From the NCBI GenBank assembly GCA_023375785.1, contig SZWC01001561.1, positions 66,543 through 130,542 on the forward strand: a stretch of 64,000 bases of DNA, read 5' to 3'. Shown piece by piece: positions 24,858 to 34,586 of the stretch. The stretch is from Penium margaritaceum. Lineage: Eukaryota; Streptophyta; Zygnematophyceae; Desmidiales; Peniaceae. The translations under genes and the position numbers were made by a program. Position 1 is the stretch's first letter, and the number at the start of each line of letters is the position of its first letter. The notes under the pieces are model-generated. The model saw only the letters and a list, made by a program, of their open reading frames with translations. It did not search any database and had not been told where the DNA came from.

Positions 24858-25494
24858 TGTTGGAAATAAAATCTGACCAGAAAAATTCCTTCAAAATTTA
24901 TCCAACCTCTCAATAGCAGTTCAGGTCCTGAACGAAACCAACCTGAAAAACGGCTCTTGGATACTACCCATTGAGACCAAAGGGTCAAGGTATCCCTTAA
25001 CTATGGGACATGTGTCACTCGCGTTCGGCTAGAGGAAAGAAGCCGTTTATTTGCCATTTTGTCCTGTTCTGTCCATATATACCAAGGACGCTTATTCCCT
25101 TGAGTTTTAACCTAGAACAGTCTTTGCTTCCTGGTTGCCTTTGGTTCTATGGCTGCACTTCCGTGTCTTTTCTCTGCTCACCCAACGCTCCTTCTTTCAT
25201 CGTCACCCACTTTCCGCACTCAGCTTCACATCTATTCGCCCTGTCACTCTCAATTGTTTGCTTAGCTCTTCTCAGGACCTCTTGTATCCCATCAAGCTGC
25301 ACATCTCATTGTTCTCTCACTGATCTCCTTTCTGCCTCTCAAGTCTACCTCAACCTGCAACGCCTATATTCTTTCCTCCATGACTAACTTCGCGCAATGC
25401 TCTCTGCTTTTTTCAGCACAATCATGTCTGTCAAATCGCTCTGGTTCTACCAGCTCCTTCTGCCACTTCCTCCTCCCGCTTCATTATTTTGACA
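24858..25494 (+). mobile_element. Copia family B 5' LTR (637 bp)
   Basis: It begins TGTTGGAAATAAAATCTGAC and ends CATTATTTTGACA, immediately followed by the primer-binding site TGGTATCAGAGC. A second copy in reverse is at 44263-44898 (636 bp), colinear over the whole length. It contains a CATATATACC TATA-type element. The paired 3' LTR is not next to it; the element switches to family A sequence at 25880. Confidence 0.93.
25074..25083 (+). promoter_or_regulatory. TATA-type element of LTR B
   Basis: CATATATACC lies about 216 bp into the LTR and is conserved in the other B LTR near 44677 (minus strand). Its position suits a U3/R promoter. No transcript evidence is available. Confidence 0.55.
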
Positions 25495-25506
25495 TGGTAT
25501 CAGAGC
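25495..25506 (+). other. Primer-binding site for initiator Met tRNA
   Basis: TGGTATCAGAGC directly follows the LTR end. It matches the standard plant Ty1/copia primer-binding site, complementary to the 3' region of tRNA-iMet, where minus-strand DNA synthesis starts. Confidence 0.93.
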
Positions 25507-25879
25507 CACAGGTGACATCGCCTGGTTCCTCCTGACCACGTCATCACTTCCTCGCTTCCACAGCCGCCGCTCCTCACCTTTTAGCGTTGTCAGCAGCTGA
25601 CATCAGCAGTGTCAACTCAACTTCTTCTCCAGCTATGGGGACTTCTTGACTGTCGCGACCAAGCCTGCGTTCAACTCTACGCCCGTGGCAACATCCAACG
25701 ACTCTCCAACCACCAGCAGCCGCAAGTAGCTCTTGAGTCACCCTCTATTACCACCTTTCGTTGAAGCTTCCTGCCACTCTTCCTCGCTCCTCCAAATATC
25801 AGTTCTGTCCACCACCAACCACCAACAACTGCCACTGCAAAAAATTGTCTGCTCGCTCTCCACCCTTGTCTTCCCAACT
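25507..25879 (+). mobile_element. Family B leader, cut at 25879
   Basis: Non-coding leader downstream of the primer-binding site. It has no gag start: a short frame from an ATG near 25634 stops after a few codons. It ends at about 25879, where sequence identical in type to the family A RNase H tail begins abruptly (GTACCACTACTC). This is a breakpoint, not a normal element structure. Confidence 0.75.
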
Positions 25880-26042
25880 GTACCACTACTCACGTGACCT
25901 TGTCACCAAGGGTGTTGTGGAGGTGGAGCACGTCGCAAAAAAGAAAATGCTCGCAGACTTCTTCACAAAGCCGCTAGATAGAGACTTGCATGTTGCAGGT
26001 GCTCGAGGAGTCGGCATGGTGGATGCAAGAGATGAGAACTAA
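25880..26042 (+). pseudogene. Family A RNase H C-terminal fragment
   Basis: The frame reads YHYSRDLVTKGVVEVEHV, then KKMLADFFTKPLDRDL and GVGMVDARDEN to a stop at 26040-26042. It is the same C-terminus as the copia RNase H at 62636-64000. Only about the last 54 codons are present; the catalytic D-E-D part lies upstream of the breakpoint and is missing. The codon following VAGA is CGA here, whereas it is TGA in the copy at 63.1 kb. Confidence 0.88.
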
Positions 26043-26126
26043 AGACCAAGAAAATGATGTGCAAAAACGCAACACAAAGCTACGGGTTCATGCGCAAGAA
26101 AAATACCACAACAGGTGGCCTATGGT

Positions 26127-26142
26127 GCAAGGGAGAGATTGA
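26127..26142 (+). other. Polypurine tract of family A element
   Basis: GCAAGGGAGAGATTGA immediately precedes the LTR start TGTTC at 26143. This is the expected position and composition for plus-strand priming. Confidence 0.8.
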
Positions 26143-26265
26143 TGTTCTTTTATGTCCCATGCCCACTGCTATGGCTTAACGGACAGGATGGACATGCACT
26201 GCTCCCTTGGAGTAAGTCCCCCAAACCTTGTCTGTGGTGCATGTCCAAGCGCGACACCAGAAGTG

Positions 26266-26319
26266 TAGCGCAACGGAAAGCGTGTTGGACTTAGGGACAA
26301 GAGGTCCTGCGATCAAGCC
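26266..26319 (+). other. tRNA-like A-box/B-box pair inside LTR A
   Basis: TAGCGCAACGG (26266-26276) fits the A-box pattern TRGYNNARNNG. GATCAAGCC (26311-26319) fits the B-box pattern GWTCRANNC. The start-to-start distance is 45 nt, as in an intron-less tRNA gene. The other two A LTRs keep both boxes with at most one mismatch each. A full cloverleaf is not convincing, so this is a tRNA-like or Pol III-promoter-like module, not a tRNA gene call. Confidence 0.45.
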
Positions 26320-26328
26320 TTGATGTGC

Positions 26329-26353
26329 GCAGGAAGGTTTTTTACCTTCCTGC
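26329..26353 (+). other. LTR hairpin, copy 2
   Basis: GCAGGAAGGT, five T, then ACCTTCCTGC: a perfect 10-bp stem beginning ten bases after the B-box-like motif. Conserved in all three A LTRs. Confidence 0.8.
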
Positions 26354-26589
26354 ACAGGGGAAGTTACTTGGACATTTCTTCATGCATGAGGAGAATGTGC
26401 CACTTGGCGGTCAGTGGATGCGCCAATTGGCAAGCTGGTAAGGTGGTGTGGAGTGGACACCCCAAAAGTGCCACTACCCACACACCATAGAAGTCAGGCC
26501 TAGGACTATATGTACTAGGCTCATTCCTCATTCTAGTCACACAATCTGGCCTTAGATGCTCCTCACAGAGTTGTCAAACTAAGGAACAG

Positions 26590-26596
26590 TATAAAG
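26590..26596 (+). promoter_or_regulatory. TATA box of LTR A
   Basis: TATAAAG in the context GGAACAGTATAAAGAAG. It is present in the LTR fragment near 695 (minus strand) and degraded to an AAATAAAC form in the LTR near 51700. Confidence 0.5.
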
Positions 26597-26830
26597 AAGT
26601 CACTGTTTGGTCTAAGCCCCAAGAGTTAATCTTTGACTAGCATCTCGCACGAAAGTGACCAAGTGTTAAGTGGACACAGTTGCTAGTAAGTGATTGCCTA
26701 GGAACTGCTCAGTGTAGAACTGTGATCCAAAGGGTGATATCTTCTCCTAGCTGAAATGCTAAGAGCGGACAGCAGGTGCTATTGTGTCGGCCCTGTTTTC
26801 TAGTCCGTTTGCCTCAGGCCGGTTGACACA

Positions 26831-29800
26831 TTTGTGATTGTTATTAAATGTTGTCAAGGCTGACCAAACATAGAAATTCTTTGGTCATGGTCAGTTACAC
26901 ATGCCTACTTTTGTTGGTCATTGTGCATGGTATCCATATTGGGGCACTACTTATTGGAAGTCTTTGTACTTACTAGTTGAGAAATAGAATTCTCAAACCA
27001 TTTTTTCCTCCTCTAAACATTTGAGACTCGTATTATGGGTTGTCAACATTGACCACACACAGTGAAATTCTTTGGTCATGGTCAGTGACATATGCCTTCT
27101 TCGGTTGGTCATTGTGCATGGTAGCCACACCGTGTCACTACTTTTTGAAGGTCTTTGTATTCTTTAGATGAAAACTAGTATTCCCTAGCCATTGTTTCCC
27201 CCTATGACTATTTGTGACTTGTATTATGAGCTGTTAACATTGACCACACATGGTGACATTGTTTGGTAATGACCAGTGACATATGCCTACTTTGGTTGAT
27301 CTTTGTGCATGATATCCACACCGTCCGGCTACTTGTTGAAGTTCTTTGAACTTGCAGGTCAATACCTAGGATTCCCAAACCTACGTTTCCCCCTCTTTCC
27401 ATTTGTAACTCTTACAATGAGTTCTCAACGTTGACCACATATAGTGAAATCATTTGGCCATGTTCAGCGCGGTATGCCTACTTTGGTTGGTCATTGTTCA
27501 TGGTAGCCACACCTAGCCACTTCTTGTTGAAGGTATTTGTACTTTCTATCTGATAGATAGTATTCCCAAACCATTGTTTCCTCCTCTGACCATTTGTGAT
27601 TTGTACTATGAGCTGTCAACGTTGACCACACATAGTGAAATTCTGAGGTCATGGTCAGTGACACACGCCTTCTTCGGTTGGTCATTGTGCATGGTGGCCA
27701 TGCGGTGACAATACTTAATGAAGGTCTGTGTTCTTGCTATTCAAGAACTAGTATTCCCAAGCCATTGTTACCCATTCAGACCATGTGTGTTATGAGTGAT
27801 CAACATTGACCACACAAAGTGACATACGTTTGGTCATGGTCAGTGATGTATGCCTTATTTGGTTGGTCATTGTGCTTGGTAGCCACACCTTACCAGTAGT
27901 TATTGAAGGCCTTTGTACTTGCTAGTTCATAACTAGTATTCCCAAACCATTGTTTCCCCCTCTGACCATTTGTGACTTGTATCACGAGTTGTTAACATCG
28001 ACCACACATAGTGAAATTCTTTGGTCATGATCAGTTACATATACCTACTTTGGTTGGTCATTGGGCATGGTAGCCTCATCATGCCACTACTCATTGAAGG
28101 TCTTTGTACATTCTAGTTGATACCTAGTGTTCTGAAACCATTGTTTCCCCCTCTGACCATTTGTGAATTGTGTTATGAGTTGTTAACATTGACCAACTAT
28201 AGTGAATTTTTTAGGTCATGATCAGTGATACATTCCTCCTCTGGTTGGTCATCGTGCATGATAGTCACACCGTGCCACTACTTATTTCAGGTCTTTCTAC
28301 TTGCTAGTTGATAACTAGTATTCCCAAACCATTGGTTCCCCCTCTGACCATTTGTGCCTTGTATCATGATTTGTCAACATTAACCACACATAATGAAATT
28401 GGTTGGTCATGGTCAGTTACATATGCATACATTGATTTTTCATTGTGCATGGTAGCCACACCTTGTCAATATGTATTGGAAGTTTTTGTACTTGCTAGTC
28501 ATTGAATACTCTTCCCATACCATTCTATGCCCCTCTGACTATTTGTGACTCGTATCATTAGTTGTCAAGGTTGACCCCACATAGTAAAATTCTTTGGTCA
28601 TGGTCAGTGACATATGCTTACTTTGATTGGTCATTAAGTGTGGTAGCCAGACCGTGCGACTACTTATTGAAGGCATTTGTACTTTCTATTCAATAACTAG
28701 TATTCTAACCCATTTTTTCTCCCTTTCACCATGTGTGACTTTTGTTATGAGTTGTCAACGTTGACCACATCTAGTGAAATTCTCTGGTCATGGTCACTGA
28801 CATATGCCTACTTTGGTTGGTCATTGTGCAAGGTAGCCACACCGTGCCACTACTTATTGAAGGTATCCGTACTTAGTATTTGATAAATATTATTTCCGAA
28901 CCATTTTTCCCCCCTCTAAAAATTTGAGACTCGTGTTATGGGTTTTCAACATTGACCACACACAACGAAATTCTTTTGGTCATGGTCAGTGACATATTCC
29001 TTCTTTGGTTGGTGATTGTGCATGTTACCCACACCGTGCCACTTCTTATTGAAGTTCTTTGTACTTTGTATTTAATAACTAGTATTACCTAGCCATTTCC
29101 CCCCCCTCTGACCATTTTCTACTCGAATCATTAGTTGTGAAAATTGACCACACATGGTGACATTGTTTGGTCATGGTCAGTGACATATGCCTACTTTGGT
29201 TGGTCATTGTGCATGATATCCACATCGTGCCACTACTTCTTGAAGGTCTTTGAACTTTCTAGTCATTACCTTCTATTCCCAAACCATTGTTTTACCCGCT
29301 GACGATTTGTGACTCGTACTATTTGTTCTCAACGTTGACCACATATTGTGAAATCATTTGGTCATGGTCAATGCTGTATGCCTATTTTGATTTGCCATTG
29401 TGCATGGTAGCCACACTGTGCCAGTTCTTGTCTAAGTTATATGTACTTGCTAGTTGATAAATAGTATTCCCAAAACATTGTTTCCCCCTCTGACCATTTG
29501 GGACTCCTATTATAAGTTGTCAGCGTTGACCACACGTAGTGAAATTCTTAGGCCATGGTCAGTGACACATGCCTTCTTTGGTTGGTCATTGTGCATGGTA
29601 GCCACGCCATACCACAAATCATTGAAGTTTTTATTTTTATTTTTAAGTCAACTATTAGTATTCCCAAGCTATTGTTTTCCCTTCTGATCATTTGTGACTC
29701 ATGTTATTAGTGATCAAAGGTGACCACACAGTGACATTCATTTGGTAATCGTGAGTGACATATTCCTATTTTGGTTGGTCATTGTGCATGGTAGCCACAC

Positions 29801-30942
29801 CTTGCCACTAGTTATTGAAGGTATTATTACTTGCTAGTCGATAACTAGAATTCCCAAACCAATTTTCCCCCTCTGACCATTTTTGACTTGTTTTGTGAGT
29901 TTTCAAATTTGACCACACACACTGAAATTCTTTGGTCATGATCAGTGGCATATGCCTACTTTGGTTGGTCATTCTGCATGGTAGCCACACCGTGCCACTA
30001 CTTATTAAAGGTATTTTTACATGCTAGTCGATAGCTAGTGTTCACAAACCATTGTTTCCTCCTCTGATCATTTTTGACTTGTGTTATGAGTTGTCAACAT
30101 TGACCACCCATAGTCAAATTCTTCGGTCATGGACAGCGACATGCCTCCTTTGCTTGGTCATTGTGCATGGTAGCCACACCGTGCCACTACTTATTGAAGG
30201 TCTTTGTACTTGCTAGTACATAACTAGCATTCCCAAACCATTGTTTCCCCCTTTAACCATTTGTAACTCGTGTAATGAGTGGTCAACATTGACCACGCAC
30301 AGTGAAACTCTTTGGTCATGGTCAGTGACATATGCCTACTTTGGTTGGTCATTGTGTATAGTAGCCACACCGTGCCACTACTTATTGAAGGTTTTTGTAC
30401 TTGCTAGTGGATTACTGGTATTCCCAATCCATTTCCCCCCCTTGTACCATTTGTGACTCATTTTATGAGCTGTCAACATTGACCACACAGTGAAATTCTT
30501 TGGTCATGGTCACTGACATATGCCTACTTTGGGTCGTCATTGTGCATGGTAGCCGGACCGTGCCGCTAATTCTTAACGGTCTTTGTACTTGCCAGTCAAT
30601 TAATAGTATTTCCAAATCATTGTTTTCCCCTCTGATCATTTGTGACTCATGTTAAGAGTTGTCAACGTTGACCACACAGTGAAATTCTTTAGTCATGGTC
30701 AGTGACATATGCCTACTTTGGTTGGTCATAGTGCATTGTAGCCATACCGTGCCACTAAACAGTGAAGGTCTTTGTAGTTTCTGGTGGATAACTAGTATTT
30801 CCAAACCATTGTTTTACCCTCTGACCATTTGTGACTCGTGTTATGAGTTGTCAATGTTGACCACACACAATGAAATTTTTTGGTCATGGTCGGTAACATA
30901 TGCATAGTTTGGTTGGTCATTGTGAATGGTAGCCACAGCTTG
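26831..30942 (+). repeat. 190-bp satellite array, plus orientation, block 6
   Basis: About 21 monomers. It resumes at TTTGTGATTG, precisely the satellite position TTTGTGACTC that ends at the other A LTR flank. A 59-bp stretch at 30269-30327 is identical to 17941-17999 although neighbouring monomers are strongly diverged. The last three bases, TTG at 30940-30942, are the left target duplication of the Harbinger element. Confidence 0.96.
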
Positions 30943-31501
30943 GGGGAGGGGGGGGGGTCCAAGATAGACTAAATGATTTTAAGTTAAAACTAGAAGATTT
31001 GTGCGCATGGACTAATTAGTGAGTCGCCAGTGGGAGCTGTTGAAGTCCAAGTAATGACTAGATCGTTATGGTCTGTTTTTCCACGCCAAACGAGTTACAA
31101 ACTAAAGTCCATAACTAATCAATCCATAGTAATGCTGTACTGAGGAAGTGAATGTTGGACCACCACTAAACACGTGCTACACGTGTCCTGTCGATCCTGT
31201 CGCACCGTCGAAGTGCAACGGGTTGCACGTAGTCCCGCTAACTGTCTGTTGCTGTTGAATACAGTGGTTTTTATTTGTGTATGTGTTATGGAGCTGCCAT
31301 GGATCACGTACGTTACAGAGCAGCAGCACGCTGTGCACTCGTCCGATACCTGCGAGACATTAACGTGAGGGTTATGTGCCTCATCAGGGAGCTCATTGGT
31401 TTTCTCATTCTACGTATTCTCTCTCAGCTCATGCGACGTCGAATGCATGATGGAATTTCCGCGGAGCTGATTGGCTAGCCGAGCTTTGGCGGGGACACCC
31501 A

Positions 31502-32511
31502 TTGAGGCCGTACAACATGTCCCGAATGACAGTGGGCATGTTGTGTGGCATCCATGATGTCCTCACCACGCGCGGGGTCTTGGGGAGCACACAAGTGAGG
31601 TCGGATGAGAAACTATTCATCTACCTCCAATGTGTTTGCCACACCATGTCCGTCCGTCCGCTGACGGAGCGGTTTCAACGTGCTCCTGTGATTCTTTTCC
31701 GTGTGCTTCCAGAAGTCATGCAGGCGCTTCGGGACCCTGCACCCGCGGTTATCTTGCAGCCTCGCGGAGATGACCCTCCATACTCTGCGTAGGAGAACCG
31801 TCGAGATTACCTCCCATACTTTGCCGATTGTGTGGGCGCCATTGATGGAATCCACGTGCAAACCATTGTCAACCACGACCACAGGATCGCGTACATCAAC
31901 CGTCATTCACAGGTCTCACAAAACGTCTTTGCAGTGTGCACTCCTGTCCTGAATTCTTATTTTGCCACAGTTGGATGGGAAGGATCCGTGCATGACGCCA
32001 GGATGTTTGCAGATGCTATGCGGCGTGGATATCGGCTTCCGCTTGGCAATTTTGTTTTAGCAGACACTGCCTTTCCTGAAGGATTCAGCCTCATGCCCCC
32101 TTTTGTGGGGTCCGTTATCATCTGCAAGAATTTGGTCCAGGTGCTCTGCGATCATGCAATGCAGAGGAGCTTTTCAACATCCGACATGCCTCCACACGAT
32201 CCTGCATTGAACGCGTGTTTGGAATCGTAAAGGTGCTGTTTAGAATTATACAAGGACTACCAGAGTATGAGATTTATTCCAAGAGTAGTCTTGTTCTATT
32301 GTGCTTCATCATGCATAATCTTATTCAGGTGAAGCAGGAAGTTGCATACCCTGGGTGGACAGATCATGTCTCGCAAAACAATGCATCAGCAGTTCCGACA
32401 CGTGTGAGACCTCCTGGACAAAAACATGGAGATGCATGTATAAGGGCACGTCGTCATGATGTTTCTTCGGCTATGTGGGCTGATTATGTTTCCAACAGTG
32501 ATGAAGAATAA
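31502..32511 (+). pseudogene. PIF/Harbinger DDE transposase, broken
   Basis: The N-terminal part (31559-31780) has the conserved helical region before the nuclease, with CHTMSVRPLTERFQ and FHRV-like LFRVLPEVMQAL. It ends in an in-frame TAG at 31790-31792, after which the same frame continues with RRDYLPYFADCVGAIDG. The catalytic triad is visible: D in AIDGIH (31844), D in VLADTAF (32063) and E in IERVFG (32209). The E lies in another frame, so a one-base shift occurs between about 32100 and 32125, in a GGGG run. The C-terminus ends at 32511 (WADYVSNSDEE). An upstream frame at 31275-31478 may be the N-terminus. It would cut and paste the element; it is not functional as it stands. Confidence 0.88.
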
Positions 32512-32519
32512 AACTCCAT

Positions 32520-33284
32520 GTGCGACTTCTCATGTTCTATATCTCAAGTACACATGTACTACAACATACATGTGCGACTTCTCATTTTCACTACCACAAT
32601 TACAAATTCAAAGGGAAATTGGAGGAAAAAAATGATTTTAAATATTGTACGATACAACAGAAGTACAAATAGAGAAAGCAAAACGGTCCTAAGGTTCCAA
32701 ATCCTTGTCGGCAGCGAGGTCAGCATCACCACCCTGTCCTTCCTGTTGAATATGTTTGCCCCTTGTTCAGTCTTGTACGACGGATCAGGAATGATCTGCC
32801 CCTTGTGGAGGTATGACCCCTGGATTTGTTGTAGGGTGACTCAACTATGCTCTCTCTTATGTGAGATATGACCTGTGAGTACACCATGTAGGTGAGTGGT
32901 TAACTTGGCCATTTTGTTGATTTGGCCAAGTGAGAGGTCATGAGCTCGATCCTGGCTCCATGCACATCTTGGTTGTTTTAGAAGCTTCCAAGAAAGAAAT
33001 TCCATTGCTTCTGGGAAGCAACACGGCTGATCAGTCACCTTGGCACAAGGATTCTTATGTGTCAAGCCCACAGCGCAAGTCTCTTGGTGATGTGGCAGGG
33101 TCAAGCCACTTCTTAGGAATGTGCTTTTGAGTTCTAGGACTGGACAGACAGCTATAAAAGGACTTGTCTTGCATGCTGATCAATTAACCCTTGCTTGATG
33201 CTCTCTTGTGTATTGAAGACTTGAGCTCTTCTTGTGATGTAATGCTAAGGCGTTAGTACTCTTGAAGGTGAAGTGTATGCCTGA
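32520..33284. other. Harbinger interior without recognised genes
   Basis: AT-rich non-satellite sequence between the transposase stop and the possible second ORF. Nothing is recognised beyond short open frames and a weak tRNA-like stretch near 32890-32960. Confidence 0.5.
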
Positions 33285-34116
33285 TTAAGTTTGGGGTGCA
33301 CGACACATACCTGCAAAGGAAGAAGGTGTAAAAACCTTTGTGAGATTTTTTGGTTTCGCGGATTCTCTGCCGGAGGTGGTTAGCTCAGTAGCTAACACTT
33401 CCTGCATGTCACCCTGCGCGGTCTCACGCTCCCAGGCCCTTGACATCGTCCTCCTCCTCTTCACCCTCCTCCTCCTCCGTGTCACCCTCCTCCTCCTCGT
33501 TACCTGCATCCTCTGCGTCAGCATGCTAATCATGCCCTGTTGTGTGTCCTCGTTTGCCAGCCTCAGCAGGGTCACGTCCTTGTCAGGCACCTACCAATTT
33601 TTTTCCAAGCCCTCCACATGTGTCGGCGGTTGCGTTGCTTGCCACGGGTAGTATGGATATTGGAGCAGCTTGGTCGGCCGTTTGACTCCCGGTGTCTTTC
33701 ATGTCATCCACCGCCACGTCAGGAGCAGGATTCACCACCAGTGCAGGACCTTCATCCCGCACGCGCCAGTATTACTCCATGTGCTCCTCGTCCTACAGCA
33801 GTGGTAAAGGCACATATCCTCCGCACTCTTATGCTGCCTGGCTGTTGCCCGCCAATGGCGTGTGGTTGAACTTGTCGGCGGCGACAGGCTCCAATGGCGC
33901 TGGTGCATATGGCCTCTGACATTGACGGGCCGCTTTGTTCATCTCACGCATGTTGTTGCGGAGCCTGAACTGACGTCCATTGATTGGAAGGGAACTTGTG
34001 GGCACGTGTGGCAGAGTTGGCACGGAGAAGGGTGCACCAAGAGGGAAGGAAGCGGAAGAGGAGGAGGTAGCGAAGTGAAGATGGTTGGGAACCATGGTCG
34101 GAAGTGGAGAAAACAT
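33285..34116 (-). pseudogene. Possible decayed second ORF of the Harbinger element
   Basis: PIF/Harbinger elements usually carry a second, Myb/SANT-like ORF, often transcribed opposite to the transposase. Here the minus strand has two open stretches, 34116-33829 and 33590-33285, separated by stops and frame changes. A CTC-rich tract at 33445-33500 would encode an acidic (E/D) or, in the adjacent frame, arginine-rich run. I cannot recognise a SANT domain, so the assignment rests on position only. Confidence 0.3.
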
Positions 34117-34586
34117 TCAAGGATGTGAGTCTGGTGGCCCCAGCCTTGTACCCTTGCATGCACTGCCAACAAGCAAGCTGCAATGCGGGCACCGAGGTCA
34201 AGCCGCCGGTCCGCTGTTCGAAACGACAAGCTGCATCTTTGAATGTTCAAATTCAAACGTCAAGTTTTCTGAAGTTTACTTAAGCGAGATGCCACAATCC
34301 ACAACGAACATTTTGATAAGTTAAAAGCGTCAAAATACCTCTAAAACTCTGACTGTTTAGTCTTAGTCTGAGGTGCTTTGGTCATTTAGTCAATTAATTT
34401 GAACTAATTAGTCAATAACCTGAGCTATGACTATTGTGTCGATCCTAACTAGGGTGTCGCAAACTCATCGCAAAGCAGACGGCCGGTACGCGACAAAGAC
34501 AACTGACCTCGTGAGAGCTCGCAAGTCTTGGTCCTGCTTGATCAGGATAAACAACAAACCATTTATTCCATTTTGGAACCGCCCCC

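Larger units (their letters stand above)
26143..26830 (+). mobile_element. Copia family A 3' LTR (688 bp)
   Basis: It starts TGTTCTTTTATG after the polypurine tract and ends CCGGTTGACACA. The copy at 51457-52144 (reverse) is also 688 bp and colinear. The flank TTTGT at 26831-26835 equals, in reverse, the flank ACAAA at 52145-52149, a 5-bp target duplication shared by ends now 25 kb apart. The LTRs differ at many positions, so the insertion is old. It contains a TATAAAG, a hairpin and a tRNA-like box pair. Confidence 0.94.
30943..34586 (+). mobile_element. PIF/Harbinger DNA transposon (3.6 kb), inactive
   Basis: The ends are imperfect inverted repeats: a G-run followed by TCCAAGATAGACTAAATG on the left, and on the reverse strand at the right GGGGGCGG then TCCAAAATGGAATAAATG. 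TTG flanks both ends (30940-30942 and 34587-34589). Joining the two satellite flanks with one TTG restores a satellite segment of exactly the normal 27-bp length, confirming the 3-bp duplication typical of PIF/Harbinger. Further weak subterminal similarity (GACTAATTAGT) occurs near 31010 and 34410. The element carries a broken DDE transposase and possibly a second decayed ORF on the minus strand. Confidence 0.85.

Noticed and set aside
32890-32960. tRNA-like stretch with GAGCTCGATCC
   Set aside because: Both boxes have mismatches and there is no clear acceptor stem; not supported as a tRNA or SINE head.
33378-33440. tRNA-like stretch with TTAGCTCAGTAGCT
   Set aside because: The A-box pattern fits but no good B-box follows and no cloverleaf can be drawn.
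33340-33651. A leucine-rich, membrane-like plus-strand frame
   Set aside because: It is the translation of a CTC/CCT-rich tract inside the Harbinger element; the run is low-complexity sequence and not evidence of a membrane protein.
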